Below are positions 28,337 through 36,010 of a DNA stretch of 64,000 nt, one piece after another. The stretch covers positions 186,001-250,000 of the forward strand of contig NZ_JBEPTM010000001.1 of assembly GCF_040549525.1 (NCBI RefSeq), written 5' to 3'. Position 1 is the stretch's first letter. Each line of letters begins with the position of its first letter. The DNA is from Lacisediminihabitans sp040549525 (lineage in GTDB: Bacteria > Actinomycetota > Actinomycetes > Actinomycetales > Microbacteriaceae). The position numbers and the translations under genes are program-made. The notes beneath the pieces are model-generated. The model saw nothing but the letters and a program-made list of their open reading frames with translations, made no database searches and had not been told where the DNA came from.

Positions 28337-29602
28337 GTGATTGATCCGCAGCTTCTCCGTGACAATCCCGAGGTTTTCAAGGCATCGCAACGGGCGCGAG
28401 GTGAGTCCGACGGGCTCGTCGACGTGGCCGTGGACGCCGATGTGAAGCGACGGTCCGCCATCTCCGAGTCGGAGAGCCTCCGGGCGACTCAGAAGACCCT
28501 GGGCAAGCAGGTCGCCCAGGCGACAGGGGAGGAGAAGACCCGGCTGCTCGGGGAAGCCCAGGGGCTCGCCGCCCGCGTCAAGGAACTCGCCCAGGTGGCG
28601 GCGGATGCCGAAGCGGAATTCACCCGTTCGGTTCGCGGCATCGCCAACCCCATCATCGACGGCGTACCGGCCGGTGGCGAAGAGAACTTCGTCACCCTTC
28701 GGGAGGTCGGCGACAAGCCGGTGTTCGACTTCGAGCCGCGGGATCACCTCGAGCTCGGTGAGAAGCTCCGTGCCATCGACATGACTCGCGGCGCCAAGGT
28801 CTCGGGCAGCCGCTTCTACTTTCTGCGCGGCATCGGCGCGCGCCTCGAGATCGCGCTGATGAACCTGGCCCTCGACAAGGCACTCTCCGAGGGCTTCGAG
28901 CCTCTCATCACCCCGACTCTGGTGCGGCCGGAGATCATGGACGGCACCGGCTTCCTCGGCGCCCACTCCGACGAGATCTACTATCTCCCCGCCGACGACC
29001 TCTATCTCACCGGCACCAGCGAGGTGGCGCTCGCCGGATTCCATTCCGATGAGATCCTCGACCTGTCCGCCGGTCCCGCTCGCTACGCCGGCTGGTCCAC
29101 CTGTTATCGCCGCGAGGCCGGGTCGGGCGGCCGCGATACCCGCGGCATCCTGCGGGTTCACCAGTTCAACAAGCTCGAGATGTTCAGTTACGTGCTGCCG
29201 GAGGATGCCGAAGCCGAGCACGAAAGGCTCGTCTCGTTCCAGGAATCGATGCTTCAGGCGTGCGGCCTCAGCTACCGCGTGATCGATGTCGCCGCCGGGG
29301 ATCTCGGATCCAGCGCCGCCCGCAAGTTCGACATCGAAGCCTGGGTGCCCACTCAGGGCGAGTATCGGGAGCTCACGTCCACGAGCAACTGCACTACCTT
29401 CCAGGCCCGGCGCCTCGACATCCGTTACCGCCTCGAATCGGGCAAGACCACGCCGGTCGCCACCCTCAATGGCACGCTGGCCACCACCCGCTGGCTCGTC
29501 GCCATTCTCGAGAGCCACCAGCAGTCGGATGGCTCGGTGCGCGTGCCGCCCGCCCTCCAGCCGTACCTCGGCGGCCTCGAAGTGATGGAGCCGGTCGCGT
29601 GA
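28337..29602 (+). CDS. serS: Seryl-tRNA synthetase
   Basis: 421 aa, class II synthetase. The N-terminal coiled coil (about 30-105) binds the long variable arm of tRNA-Ser. Motif 2 is YRREAGSGGRDTRGILRVHQF; motif 3 is LNGTLATTRWLVAILE; TSTSNCTTFQARR is the serine-binding segment. GTG start at 28337. The stop overlaps the next gene as GTGA. Two tRNA-Ser genes lie in this window (30984 and 53315). Confidence 0.97.
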   Translation: MIDPQLLRDNPEVFKASQRARGESDGLVDVAVDADVKRRSAISESESLRATQKTLGKQVAQATGEEKTRLLGEAQGLAARVKELAQVAADAEAEFTRSVRGIANPIIDGVPAGGEENFVTLREVGDKPVFDFEPRDHLELGEKLRAIDMTRGAKVSGSRFYFLRGIGARLEIALMNLALDKALSEGFEPLITPTLVRPEIMDGTGFLGAHSDEIYYLPADDLYLTGTSEVALAGFHSDEILDLSAGPARYAGWSTCYRREAGSGGRDTRGILRVHQFNKLEMFSYVLPEDAEAEHERLVSFQESMLQACGLSYRVIDVAAGDLGSSAARKFDIEAWVPTQGEYRELTSTSNCTTFQARRLDIRYRLESGKTTPVATLNGTLATTRWLVAILESHQQSDGSVRVPPALQPYLGGLEVMEPVA

Positions 29603-30399
29603 CGGAACCCTGGCTGGTCGCGCTCGACATCGACGGCACCCTGATGCGCGAGGACGGCGTCGTCTCTGAGGAGGTGATCGCCGAGGTTCAGCGCGTGCGC
29701 GATGCCGGCCACGAGGTGATGCTCGCCACCGGACGCTCGGTCTCGATGACCCTTCCGGTGCTGGAGAAGTTCCAGCTGACCCCGCAGTACGTGGTCTGCT
29801 CCAACGGCGCAATCACGCTCGGGCGCGATGCCGAGGCCTCCAGCGGCTATTCCCGCATCGCCGTCGACGCGTTCGATCCGACCGAGGTGCTTGCCACCAT
29901 CCGCGAGAGCCTCGGCGGTGCGAGCTACGCGGTGGAAGACGAAGAGGGCTTCTACCGTTACACGGGCTCTTTCCCGGACTCGACCCTCGGGGCCACGAGC
30001 GAGCGGGTGCCGTTCGAGCAGCTCGGCACGCACCTGGCGACGCGCGTCGTCGTCATCTCCCCCGAGCACCAGATCGAGGACTTCCTCTCCATCGTGGAGA
30101 AGATGGGGCTGCACAAGGTCACCTACAACGTGGGCTGGACGGCCTGGCTCGACATCGCTCCGGATGGCGTCAACAAGGCGACCGCCCTCGAGCGGGTGCG
30201 CGAGTGGCTCGACATCCCGCGCTCGCGAGTGATCGCGGTGGGCGATGGACGCAACGACATCGACATGCTGCGCTGGGCATCCGACGAGGGTCGCGGGGTC
30301 GCGATGGGCCAGGCCCCGGATGAGGTGCTCGCCGTCGCGAACGAGGTCACGCTCTCGGATCTCGACGACGGCATCGCGGAGCTGTTCCGGTCGTTCTGA
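29599..30399 (+). CDS. HAD-superfamily phosphatase, Cof type (HAD-IIB)
   Basis: 266 aa. Motif I ALDIDGTL supplies the nucleophile Asp; motif II is LATGRS; the cap domain (about 85-190) is of the Cof type; motif IV is VIAVGDGRNDIDMLRWA, with VAMGQAPDEVLAVANEVT typical of the family end. It dephosphorylates small metabolites such as sugar phosphates. GTG start coupled to serS by GTGA. The repeat-rich non-coding stretch begins right after it. Confidence 0.92.
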   Translation: MTEPWLVALDIDGTLMREDGVVSEEVIAEVQRVRDAGHEVMLATGRSVSMTLPVLEKFQLTPQYVVCSNGAITLGRDAEASSGYSRIAVDAFDPTEVLATIRESLGGASYAVEDEEGFYRYTGSFPDSTLGATSERVPFEQLGTHLATRVVVISPEHQIEDFLSIVEKMGLHKVTYNVGWTAWLDIAPDGVNKATALERVREWLDIPRSRVIAVGDGRNDIDMLRWASDEGRGVAMGQAPDEVLAVANEVTLSDLDDGIAELFRSF

Positions 30400-30401
30400 G
30401 C

Positions 30402-30530
30402 GGGTGCCCCGGGTGGGCGTGGGTGCGTGTGTGTGCGGGTGCGCGCGGGTGCGTGAGTGGTGCGTGCGGGTGCGCGCGGGTGCGTGCGTGAGCGCGTGCT
30501 GGTGCGCGCGGGTGCGTGCTGCGTGCTTCT
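30402..30530. repeat. Low-complexity GGGTGCG/GTGCGTG stretch
   Basis: About 130 bases made almost only of short variants of GGGTGCG, GTGCGTG and GCGCGGG, directly after the HAD gene. It shows no convincing reading frame with a start and no known element. It looks like slippage-generated sequence. Confidence 0.7.
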
Positions 30531-30547
30531 TTGCGCGATCTTTCGTA

Positions 30548-30858
30548 ATCGACTCGGGAGTAGTTGCGGCCTGCACGCCTCAGAACCCGCATCGTCTCCC
30601 GACTCGATCTACGCGGGGGTGTCTCTCGATTTCGACTCGGGAGTAGTTGGGGCCTGGGTGCCTCAGAAGTCGCATCGTCTCCCGACTCGATCCGGCGCGC
30701 GGGTGTCCCTCGATATCCACTCGGGAGTAGTTGCGGCCTGGGTGCCTCAGAAGTCGCATCGTCTCCCGACTCGATCTACGCGGGGATGTCTCCCGATATC
30801 GACTCGGGAGTAGTTGCGGCCTGCGCGTCCCAGAACCCGCATCGTCTCCCGACTCGAT
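30548..30858. repeat. Four tandem 61-bp hairpin units, 83-84 bp period
   Basis: Units lie at 30548-30608, 30631-30691, 30715-30775 and 30798-30858. Each begins with ATCGACTCGGGAG (or a one- to two-base variant) and ends with CTCCCGACTCGAT, which pair over 13 bases with one mismatch around a 35-base middle (AGTTGCGGCCTG... CGCATCGT). The 22-23 base spacers are also related (CTACGCGGGGATGTCTC type), so the whole 83-84 bp block was duplicated. No protein-coding role is apparent. Confidence 0.88.
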
Positions 30859-30870
30859 TGGCCGATGGAT

Positions 30871-30950
30871 GCTGAGCTGAGCCGCGCCGCGCTGAGCCGC
30901 GCCGCGCCGAGCCGCGCCGCACCGTGCTGAGCCGCGCCGCGCCGCGCCGG
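30871..30950. repeat. GCTGAGCCGCGCC-type short tandem repeats
   Basis: About 80 bases of irregular GCTGAGCCGCGCC/GCCGCGCCGA copies just upstream of tRNA-Ser. Purely simple-sequence; nothing else is seen in it. Confidence 0.7.
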
Positions 30951-30983
30951 TCGGCGTGTCGGCTAAGCTCGATCCGTACTTCA

Positions 30984-31068
30984 GGAGGGCTGTCCGAGCG
31001 GCCGATGGAGCCAGTCTTGAAAACTGGTGGGCAGAAATGTCTCTAGGGTTCGAATCCCTAGCCCTCCG
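30984..31068 (+). tRNA. tRNA-Ser(UGA)
   Basis: Acceptor GGAGGGC pairs with GCCCTCC; the anticodon loop CTTGAAA between CCAGT and ACTGG gives anticodon TGA; the long variable arm (GGCAGAAATGTCT region) is typical for serine; the T arm is AGGG-TTCGAAT-CCCT; discriminator G. CCA is not encoded. Its 3' end is the attachment site of the integrated element, and integration leaves the gene intact. Confidence 0.97.
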
Positions 31069-31069
31069 C
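31046..31069 (+). other. attL (24-bp core in tRNA-Ser 3' end)
   Basis: The T arm and acceptor 3' strand, starting GGGTTCGAATCCCTAGCCCT and ending CCGC, are repeated exactly at 45069-45092. The sequence diverges right after the repeat on both sides. Confidence 0.93.
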
Positions 31070-31078
31070 ATCACGAGT

Positions 31079-31109
31079 GCCCCGAAACGCTTATGTTTCG
31101 GGGCTTTTT
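31079..31109 (+). terminator. Rho-independent terminator after tRNA-Ser
   Basis: GCCCCGAAAC (31079-31088) pairs with GTTTCGGGGC (31095-31104) around GCTTAT, followed by TTTTT. It ends tRNA-Ser transcription and lies inside the element boundary, so the element supplies it. Confidence 0.92.
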
Positions 31110-31116
31110 CGTGCTT

Positions 31117-32244
31117 TCAGGCCTCCAAACCCCACGAAAACCCCACAACTGATTCGGCCCGAACGGCGTCGAGCCGCTCGGAAACGGCATCGAGGTCGTC
31201 TTCGAAGAGGTCGGCATACGTGTCGAGAGTCATTGCGGCGGACGCGTGACCGAGCATCCGCTGGACCGCCTTCGGGTTCGCCCCGGCACTGATGGCCATG
31301 CTCGCCGCGGTGTGTCGCAGATCGTGCGGGGTGATGTCGGGGAAGGTGTCGTCTCGTGCCTGCGCTGCGCGGACGGCCCTCGCGAACCATCCGGTCTCGC
31401 TCGACGGGCGGATCATGTGTGCGTCACCCTTCCCGAACACAAGCTGACCGCGCGACTTGCCCTCGCACTCGCGCGCCAACGGCTCGGTGAGGAACTTGGG
31501 GAAAGGGACGCTGCGCTGCTCGTGCGTCTTCGGGGTGCCGACGACGTATGCCGATCGGATGAGGACAGCGTTCTCCTGGATGAGCATCCGCCGGCGCAGC
31601 ATGTCCAGCGACGACAGCCGCAGGCCGAGCGCCTCACCCCATCGGATGCCGGTATAGGCGAGCGTGTAGACCAGCGTCGAGTGGTCCCCACAGAGCTTCG
31701 CCAGGAGCTCGACCTGTCGCACGGTGAGGTAGGCGCGCTTCTTGCGCCCCTTGCGCGGGAGCTTCACTCCTCGAGCCGGGTTAGATGAGATGCGGCGGTC
31801 GCGCACGGCGACGTCGAGGATTGCGGCGAGCACTCCGAACGCTCTGATCACGACGGTGGCTGATCGGGGTTTCCCGTCGATGCCGGCCCCGAACTTGGTG
31901 ACCCATGCCTGCACCTCGGAGAACCGGATCTCACCGAGTCGACGGGCGCCCCAAGCGGGCTCGACGTGGAGACGCCATGCTGTCTCGACGACGCTGAACG
32001 AGGAGGCTTTCAGGTGGCTCTGGTTGGTGATCCATTCCGTGCCGACCTCGCGGACGGTGGTCTTCGCGGTCTTGGGGTCGACGTACTCACCTCGGAGCGC
32101 TGAGACGGTGATGTTGGCGAGGTAGTCATCGGCGTCCTTTTTGCGGACGAAGCCGTTCTTCTCGCGCGATGCTCGGTCGGGGTCACGGTACCGAACTCGA
32201 TAGCGCTTCCCGTCTCCGGTCTCGTAGCTGCTGACACTGCCCAT
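31117..32244 (-). CDS. int: Tyrosine integrase of the element
   Basis: 375 aa, phage integrase family. Contains an N-terminal arm-binding domain (residues 1-55, GKRYRVRYRDPD), a core-binding SAM-like domain (about 65-160), and a catalytic domain with Arg in YTGIRWGEALGLR, Lys in PKTHEQRSVP, HDLRHTAAS, LGHASAAMT and the nucleophile Tyr in DTYADLF. It should recombine the 24-bp att core at tRNA-Ser. ATG at 32244 follows GGAGAACCAC. Its last codons overlap the left arm-type repeats, so the site and gene end share sequence. Confidence 0.95.
   Translation of the reverse strand: MGSVSSYETGDGKRYRVRYRDPDRASREKNGFVRKKDADDYLANITVSALRGEYVDPKTAKTTVREVGTEWITNQSHLKASSFSVVETAWRLHVEPAWGARRLGEIRFSEVQAWVTKFGAGIDGKPRSATVVIRAFGVLAAILDVAVRDRRISSNPARGVKLPRKGRKKRAYLTVRQVELLAKLCGDHSTLVYTLAYTGIRWGEALGLRLSSLDMLRRRMLIQENAVLIRSAYVVGTPKTHEQRSVPFPKFLTEPLARECEGKSRGQLVFGKGDAHMIRPSSETGWFARAVRAAQARDDTFPDITPHDLRHTAASMAISAGANPKAVQRMLGHASAAMTLDTYADLFEDDLDAVSERLDAVRAESVVGFSWGLEA
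31127..31146 (+). promoter_or_regulatory. Left arm-type integrase sites (AAACCCCAC x2)
   Basis: AAACCCCAC occurs at 31127-31135 and 31138-31146, 11 bases apart (one helix turn) and in the same orientation. Matching copies lie near the other end (44946-44974). This is the layout of arm-type integrase binding sites; binding is inferred. Confidence 0.65.
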
Positions 32245-32423
32245 GTGGTTCTCCGATTCGTTTCGGCCGAGAGGCCGTCACTAAGTAGCTATGCGGCGAA
32301 TTCCGCTGGGGTGGCATCTGACCGGCTCGCGAGGTTCGCCGCATGTCTTCCCAGTAGTGCCGCTTCTCGGCGCTCAGCCCGCGGCACACGCTGCGGCGGA
32401 CCGCTTCGAACGAAAGACACCCC

Positions 32424-32615
32424 ATGCCCGTTTACCTCACTCCGGACCAGGTCATCCTGATGCTGCCTGGGATCTCGCGCGGCCAGCTCGCGCAACTCCG
32501 CTTCGCCGGGAAAGGACCTGCGTACCGGAAGCCCACTCCGAAGACTGTGCTCTACGTTCAGGCGGAAGTCATCTCTTGGGTGGAGGGCACTGTCCGTGGG
32601 TCGGCCGCACGCTAG
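32424..32615 (+). CDS. AlpA/excisionase-like small HTH protein (copy 1)
   Basis: 63 aa. The pattern YLTPDQVILMLPGISRGQLAQLRFAGKGPAYRKPTPKTVLY...V.SWVEG is an HTH_17/AlpA-type winged helix, as in excisionases and phage regulators. It is about 60 percent identical to the protein at 33469-33672, which lies on the other side of the repressor. It sits between the integrase and the repressor gene, so control of excision or of integrase is a reasonable guess. ATG follows GAAAGACACCCC. Confidence 0.75.
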   Translation: MPVYLTPDQVILMLPGISRGQLAQLRFAGKGPAYRKPTPKTVLYVQAEVISWVEGTVRGSAAR

Positions 32616-32629
32616 TTGCTCGGTTATGT

Positions 32630-33376
32630 TCATCGCAACAGGAGACGATCTTGAGCCGATGTGTCGGCGAACGTTCGAGTGAACCATCGGATCGCTTCGT
32701 CCGTCATCTCTCCGTTCATGCGCCAGTTCTCGGCGTCGAGCTTCCCAGCGTCGATTCGATCGAATCCGTAGTCTTCGGAATTCATGGTGACGTCGACACG
32801 ATGAGGACTATCTCCGCCGTCGAGTCGAACTTCGCCCTTCGTGAGCCACGGCATCTTGCTCAGAATGGGCCACTCGACCGTCCTCAATTTAGCAACGAAG
32901 TCTTCGTGGAGGCTAAATGATGCCGCGGCTGCGTAGTGCTCTCGTGCCGTGTAGTTCGTGCCCCCTGACGTGATCGTGAAGCCCTTCTCGTCATAGGCCG
33001 CGATCGCCCGCAGCATGACCTGGTGAGTTCGCAGCGTCTCGAGCGCGGCTCGGTCTGTCTTCACGATTGACCGCACGAACTCGTCGCTGGCAGTCATGAG
33101 GCGACCGTTGATGGCAGCGAAGGAATCGCTCTCGCTATCGAGGAACTGATCGAGGCTCGCGAATCCGAGAACTTCGGCGATTGCCTTGGCCTCCCCAATG
33201 CTGACCCGGCGCTTGCTCATTTCGACTTTGTAGACGGTCGCCTGGTGAAACTCGAATCCTCGGTCAGACATCTCCGAGGCGAGCCAAGCCTGTGTCATTC
33301 CGTTTTGCTCCCGAACGCGTCGCACCGCCTGAGCGAACGCCTCATCCCACTGGCTCGCGCCTTCGTTGTTGACCAT
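32630..33376 (-). CDS. XRE-family phage repressor
   Basis: 248 aa from ATG at 33376 (a TTG at 33382 could add two residues). The N-terminal Xre/cI-type HTH is EQNGMTQAWLASEMSDRGFEFHQATVYKVEMSKRRVSIGEA (about 25-65). The C-terminal half has no recognised domain and no LexA/CI-type Ser-Lys protease motif, so induction by RecA cleavage is not indicated. It is divergent from the early operon across an operator region with nested inverted repeats (33382-33442), the expected place for the lysogeny switch. Confidence 0.85.
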   Translation of the reverse strand: MVNNEGASQWDEAFAQAVRRVREQNGMTQAWLASEMSDRGFEFHQATVYKVEMSKRRVSIGEAKAIAEVLGFASLDQFLDSESDSFAAINGRLMTASDEFVRSIVKTDRAALETLRTHQVMLRAIAAYDEKGFTITSGGTNYTAREHYAAAASFSLHEDFVAKLRTVEWPILSKMPWLTKGEVRLDGGDSPHRVDVTMNSEDYGFDRIDAGKLDAENWRMNGEMTDEAIRWFTRTFADTSAQDRLLLR

Positions 33377-33381
33377 CTTCA

Positions 33382-33442
33382 AACTCTAATGCTTTTTCAG
33401 TGTGTTTAGATACTCTGAAATAGCTCACACTGCATTAGAGTT
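33382..33442. promoter_or_regulatory. Nested-dyad operator between repressor and early genes
   Basis: AACTCTAATGC (33382-33392) and GCATTAGAGTT (33432-33442) are perfect 11-bp inverted arms. Inside are CAGTGTG (33398-33404) / CACACTG (33426-33432) and TTTCAG (33395-33400) / CTGAAA (33415-33420). All share one centre near 33412 or lie close to it. Likely binding sites for the repressor and possibly an AlpA-like protein. Confidence 0.78.
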
Positions 33443-33468
33443 ATGCAATACGACGAATTGGAGTTGAA

Positions 33469-33672
33469 ATGGAAACTTACCTGTCTCCCGAGCAGGTGGC
33501 CGAAATGGTCCCAGGAATGACGAAAGGCATGCTTGCCCAGCTGCGCTTTACGGGCAAAGGACCGCGATACCGCAAGCCGACCCCTCGCAAGGTGATCTAT
33601 GCGGAGAGCGACGTTCGCGCCTGGGTGGAGGGATCCGCCCAGACCCAGACGGGCTCGCCGGCGTCTGCCTGA
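33469..33672 (+). CDS. AlpA/excisionase-like small HTH protein (copy 2)
   Basis: 67 aa: YLSPEQVAEMVPGMTKGMLAQLRFTGKGPRYRKPTPRKVIYAESDVRAWVEG, a paralogue of the protein at 32424-32615. First gene of the early operon; ribosome site GGAGTTGAA. Its stop overlaps the next start (TGATG). Position just after the operator suggests a Cro-like or excisionase role. Confidence 0.75.
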   Translation: METYLSPEQVAEMVPGMTKGMLAQLRFTGKGPRYRKPTPRKVIYAESDVRAWVEGSAQTQTGSPASA

Positions 33673-34625
33673 TGCCTTGGTACAAGGTCGACGATGGCTT
33701 GTCGATGAAGGCAGAGACGACCCGAATTCCTCGCGCCGCTCGGACCTCGGCGATCGGACTACTCGCGCTTGCTGGTTCCTGGTCCGCGCGCGAACTCACC
33801 GATGGCCACATTCCGACGCACATGCTCGAAGAGCTCGCCGGCTCGGAGGCAGACGCCAGCTGGCTCGTCACGGCTGGGTTCTGGATCGCGGTCGTCGACG
33901 GCTGGCGGTTCACAGAATGGGAACCCGACCAACCTCTTCGAGAGGTGGTTCTTGCCGATCGAGCAAAACGAGCGGAGAAAATGCGCGGCTGGCGGTCCCG
34001 TAACCAAGCAAGTAGCACCCCTAGTAACCCTGCTACTAACTCTGCTACTAACGCGGATTCTGACGCGACAGTGCCGGAACCCCAGCCCGTCCCGACCCGT
34101 CCCGACCCAGACCTATCTAAGAAAAAAGAGCACGTGCAGAAACCTGCACACGACTATTCGAAGGAATTCGACGAGTTCTGGAGTCTGTACCCGCGAAAGC
34201 AAGGAAAGGCGGATGCCGTCAAGGCCTATGCCCGCGCTCGAAAGACCACAGAGGCAAAGACTCTTCGGGATGGTGCTCAGGCTTACAGCCTGATGAGCAT
34301 CGGGGCGAACAAGAACCACATCAAGCTCCCGGGCGGATGGATTCGTGAAGAGCGTTGGAACGATGAGCCGATCGCAGCCATACCGTCGCCGCTTGCCAAG
34401 GACGAACGGATCATCGACGTGCTCGAGCAGGGCCGACGATTCCAAGGCGATGTGCGGCTGGCACCTGAGGCGAGAATGCGGCAAACGCTCGCCCTGGGGA
34501 GCTCGCTCACGATGCTCACGCCGAACTCGTTCTGTGAGATCCACCCTGATTACCCATTCGAGATCGATGGATCCTGTACCGCCTGCGCGCGTTCCGTAGG
34601 GCTTGCTCCGAGGGTGGCGTTCTAG
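33672..34625 (+). CDS. Phage replication-type protein (DnaD/DnaT-like organisation)
   Basis: 317 aa. The N-terminal domain (MPWYKVDDGLSMKAETTRIPRAARTSAIGLLALAGSW...) resembles a winged-helix found in phage replisome organisers. A low-complexity linker (SNPATNSATNADSDA) follows, then FDEFWSLYPRKQGKADAVKAYARA, a segment common in phage replication and helicase-loader proteins. The C terminus carries CEIHPDYPFEIDGSCTAC, a possible zinc-binding end. No ATPase motifs, so it is more likely an initiator/loader than a helicase. Starts in TGATG overlap with the AlpA-like gene. Confidence 0.65.
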   Translation: MPWYKVDDGLSMKAETTRIPRAARTSAIGLLALAGSWSARELTDGHIPTHMLEELAGSEADASWLVTAGFWIAVVDGWRFTEWEPDQPLREVVLADRAKRAEKMRGWRSRNQASSTPSNPATNSATNADSDATVPEPQPVPTRPDPDLSKKKEHVQKPAHDYSKEFDEFWSLYPRKQGKADAVKAYARARKTTEAKTLRDGAQAYSLMSIGANKNHIKLPGGWIREERWNDEPIAAIPSPLAKDERIIDVLEQGRRFQGDVRLAPEARMRQTLALGSSLTMLTPNSFCEIHPDYPFEIDGSCTACARSVGLAPRVAF

Positions 34626-34808
34626 ATGCTGCCGATCGTGCTCCTAGCCGAACTGCTGGCCAACGGCTTCGATATCGAGATCCGAGACAACGTCCTTGTC
34701 TATGTCGGCGACTACGAACAGATGCCACCCACCCTGCTCATGGATCTCGACGCGAACTGGAGCGATCTGAGCGTGTTCATCCTCGAGCGACTGGGGGAGC
34801 GATCATGA
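34626..34808 (+). CDS. Small hypothetical phage protein
   Basis: 60 aa, begins on the base after the stop of the replication-type gene. Hydrophobic start (LPIVLLAELLANGFDIEI) followed by an acidic middle. Ends in an ATGA overlap with the next gene. No family recognised; the tight packing supports it being translated. Confidence 0.6.
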   Translation: MLPIVLLAELLANGFDIEIRDNVLVYVGDYEQMPPTLLMDLDANWSDLSVFILERLGERS

Positions 34809-35191
34809 CAGACGGACTCACTCTCTTCGACAACCTGAACGACATCCCTGTGCGGGCGCCCGCGATCATCACTAACGACGACAGTGCTCGAGCTCGGTAC
34901 TTCGATCCTTTGCCGTCACACCAGGCGGCCGATTCGAACACGAACCGCACCGAGGTTGAGGCGAAGGTGTACAGCCTGCTGTCCGTCCGGCCGATGACCG
35001 ATGCGGAACTCACCACCGCATATTTCGCCGCCCCGGGTGCCCCGGCCGCGCATTACGACAGCCCGCGGAAGCGCCGTAGTGACCTCACAGGCAAGGGAAT
35101 CGTCGTCGCCACCAATCTGACCCGCCCGTCCCCGTCAGGCCGTCACGCGACCGTGTGGGGCCTCGCACCATCGAACGGAGAAACCCGATGA
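34805..35191 (+). CDS. Hypothetical phage protein, winged-helix-like
   Basis: 128 aa. The second half (TEVEAKVYSLLSVRPMTDAELTTAYFA... SPRKRRSDLTGKGIVV) has the pattern of a winged-helix domain seen in actinophage early proteins (helix, MTDxEL, RRSDLxxKG wing). Coupled on both sides by ATGA. Exact role unknown. Confidence 0.65.
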   Translation: MTDGLTLFDNLNDIPVRAPAIITNDDSARARYFDPLPSHQAADSNTNRTEVEAKVYSLLSVRPMTDAELTTAYFAAPGAPAAHYDSPRKRRSDLTGKGIVVATNLTRPSPSGRHATVWGLAPSNGETR

Positions 35192-35415
35192 TCAACCGGT
35201 CCGAACTAGATCACGGTATCCGCTGTGACCGGCATGTGGGCGAAGTGTTTCCGCCCCGGTGCAGCGAATGCACGAAGGCCGCCCGCGAACGCGACGAAGA
35301 GACCGCGCCCGTCCGGTTCAGCCGATACCTGCTCGACGTGCAATGCCCTGTACACCGGGGCTGGCCTGTCACTGCTGCGACTGGTCTGTGCGATCGATGC
35401 GCGGAGGCCTGCTGA
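35188..35415 (+). CDS. Small Cys-rich, zinc-ribbon-like phage protein
   Basis: 75 aa. Two Cys/His clusters: CDRHVGEVFPPRCSEC and CPVHRGWPVTAATGLCDRC, both C-x2-H...C-x2-C, so it should bind two zinc ions. ATG at 35188 overlaps the preceding stop (ATGA) and its own stop overlaps the next start (TGATG). Possible DNA- or protein-binding adaptor of the early region. Confidence 0.65.
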   Translation: MINRSELDHGIRCDRHVGEVFPPRCSECTKAARERDEETAPVRFSRYLLDVQCPVHRGWPVTAATGLCDRCAEAC

Positions 35416-35726
35416 TGCCGCTGACGACGGAAGCTGAAGCGCAAGCGATCATCATGTCGCTGCTCACCGACGAGCTGACCGGGAAACCGGACCGTGATCG
35501 CTACGCGGCACTGCAGGGACATTGCGCCGGCGACGACTCTGAAGAGACACTCCGCAACGTCTCATTGGTTCTCGCCGGGGCGATCAGTCACATCGCGTGG
35601 TTGCTCACCGTCGCTGGGGGGCAGACGACGGCGGGGGCGTTGAACATCATCCTGCAGGCGCCCCTCTGGGAACAGATCGACGAGATCGGTCGGAACGTCG
35701 ACCTCACGAACGGTAGTGAACTGTGA
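35415..35726 (+). CDS. Hypothetical phage protein
   Basis: 103 aa, mostly helical (TEAEAQAIIMSLLTDELTG..., TLRNVSLVLAGAISHIAWLL). The hydrophobic helix around residues 50-65 might be membrane-associated or a core helix. TGATG start overlap and GTGA end overlap. Not recognised. Confidence 0.6.
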   Translation: MPLTTEAEAQAIIMSLLTDELTGKPDRDRYAALQGHCAGDDSEETLRNVSLVLAGAISHIAWLLTVAGGQTTAGALNIILQAPLWEQIDEIGRNVDLTNGSEL

Positions 35727-36010
35727 GCCCAGTCGGCGCGGCACGACCGCCTGAAGAGATCCGCCGGCAACGGTTCGCCCACCAGCTGATGAAAACCGCC
35801 CTCACCGACGGGGAAGACAGCCTCGTCGGACAGATCGAGGGGTTCACCGCGGCTACGGCGGATCCTGCCCGGGAAGCAGCTGAGATCACGGTCGAAGTGC
35901 TCGGCGCGCTGCTCAACACACTGTCCCAGCTGATACCTGCAGAACAGTTCCTCGCCTACGTCGACTGGACCCTGTTCGCCATAGACCATCGGGAGGCCGA
36001 TCATGTCTGA
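35723..36010 (+). CDS. Hypothetical phage protein
   Basis: 95 aa with a GTG start (GTGA overlap). Helical, acidic; pattern RFAHQLMKTALTDGEDSLVGQIEGFTAAT and LGALLNTLSQLIPAEQFLAYVDWTLFAID. Overlaps the next gene by 8 bases. Not recognised. Confidence 0.6.
   Translation: MSPVGAARPPEEIRRQRFAHQLMKTALTDGEDSLVGQIEGFTAATADPAREAAEITVEVLGALLNTLSQLIPAEQFLAYVDWTLFAIDHREADHV

Noticed and set aside
30548..30858. Could be a small CRISPR array
   Set aside because: The spacers resemble each other and are 22-23 bases, the repeat units are 61 bases, and no cas genes are near. It is a tandem duplication of a hairpin unit.
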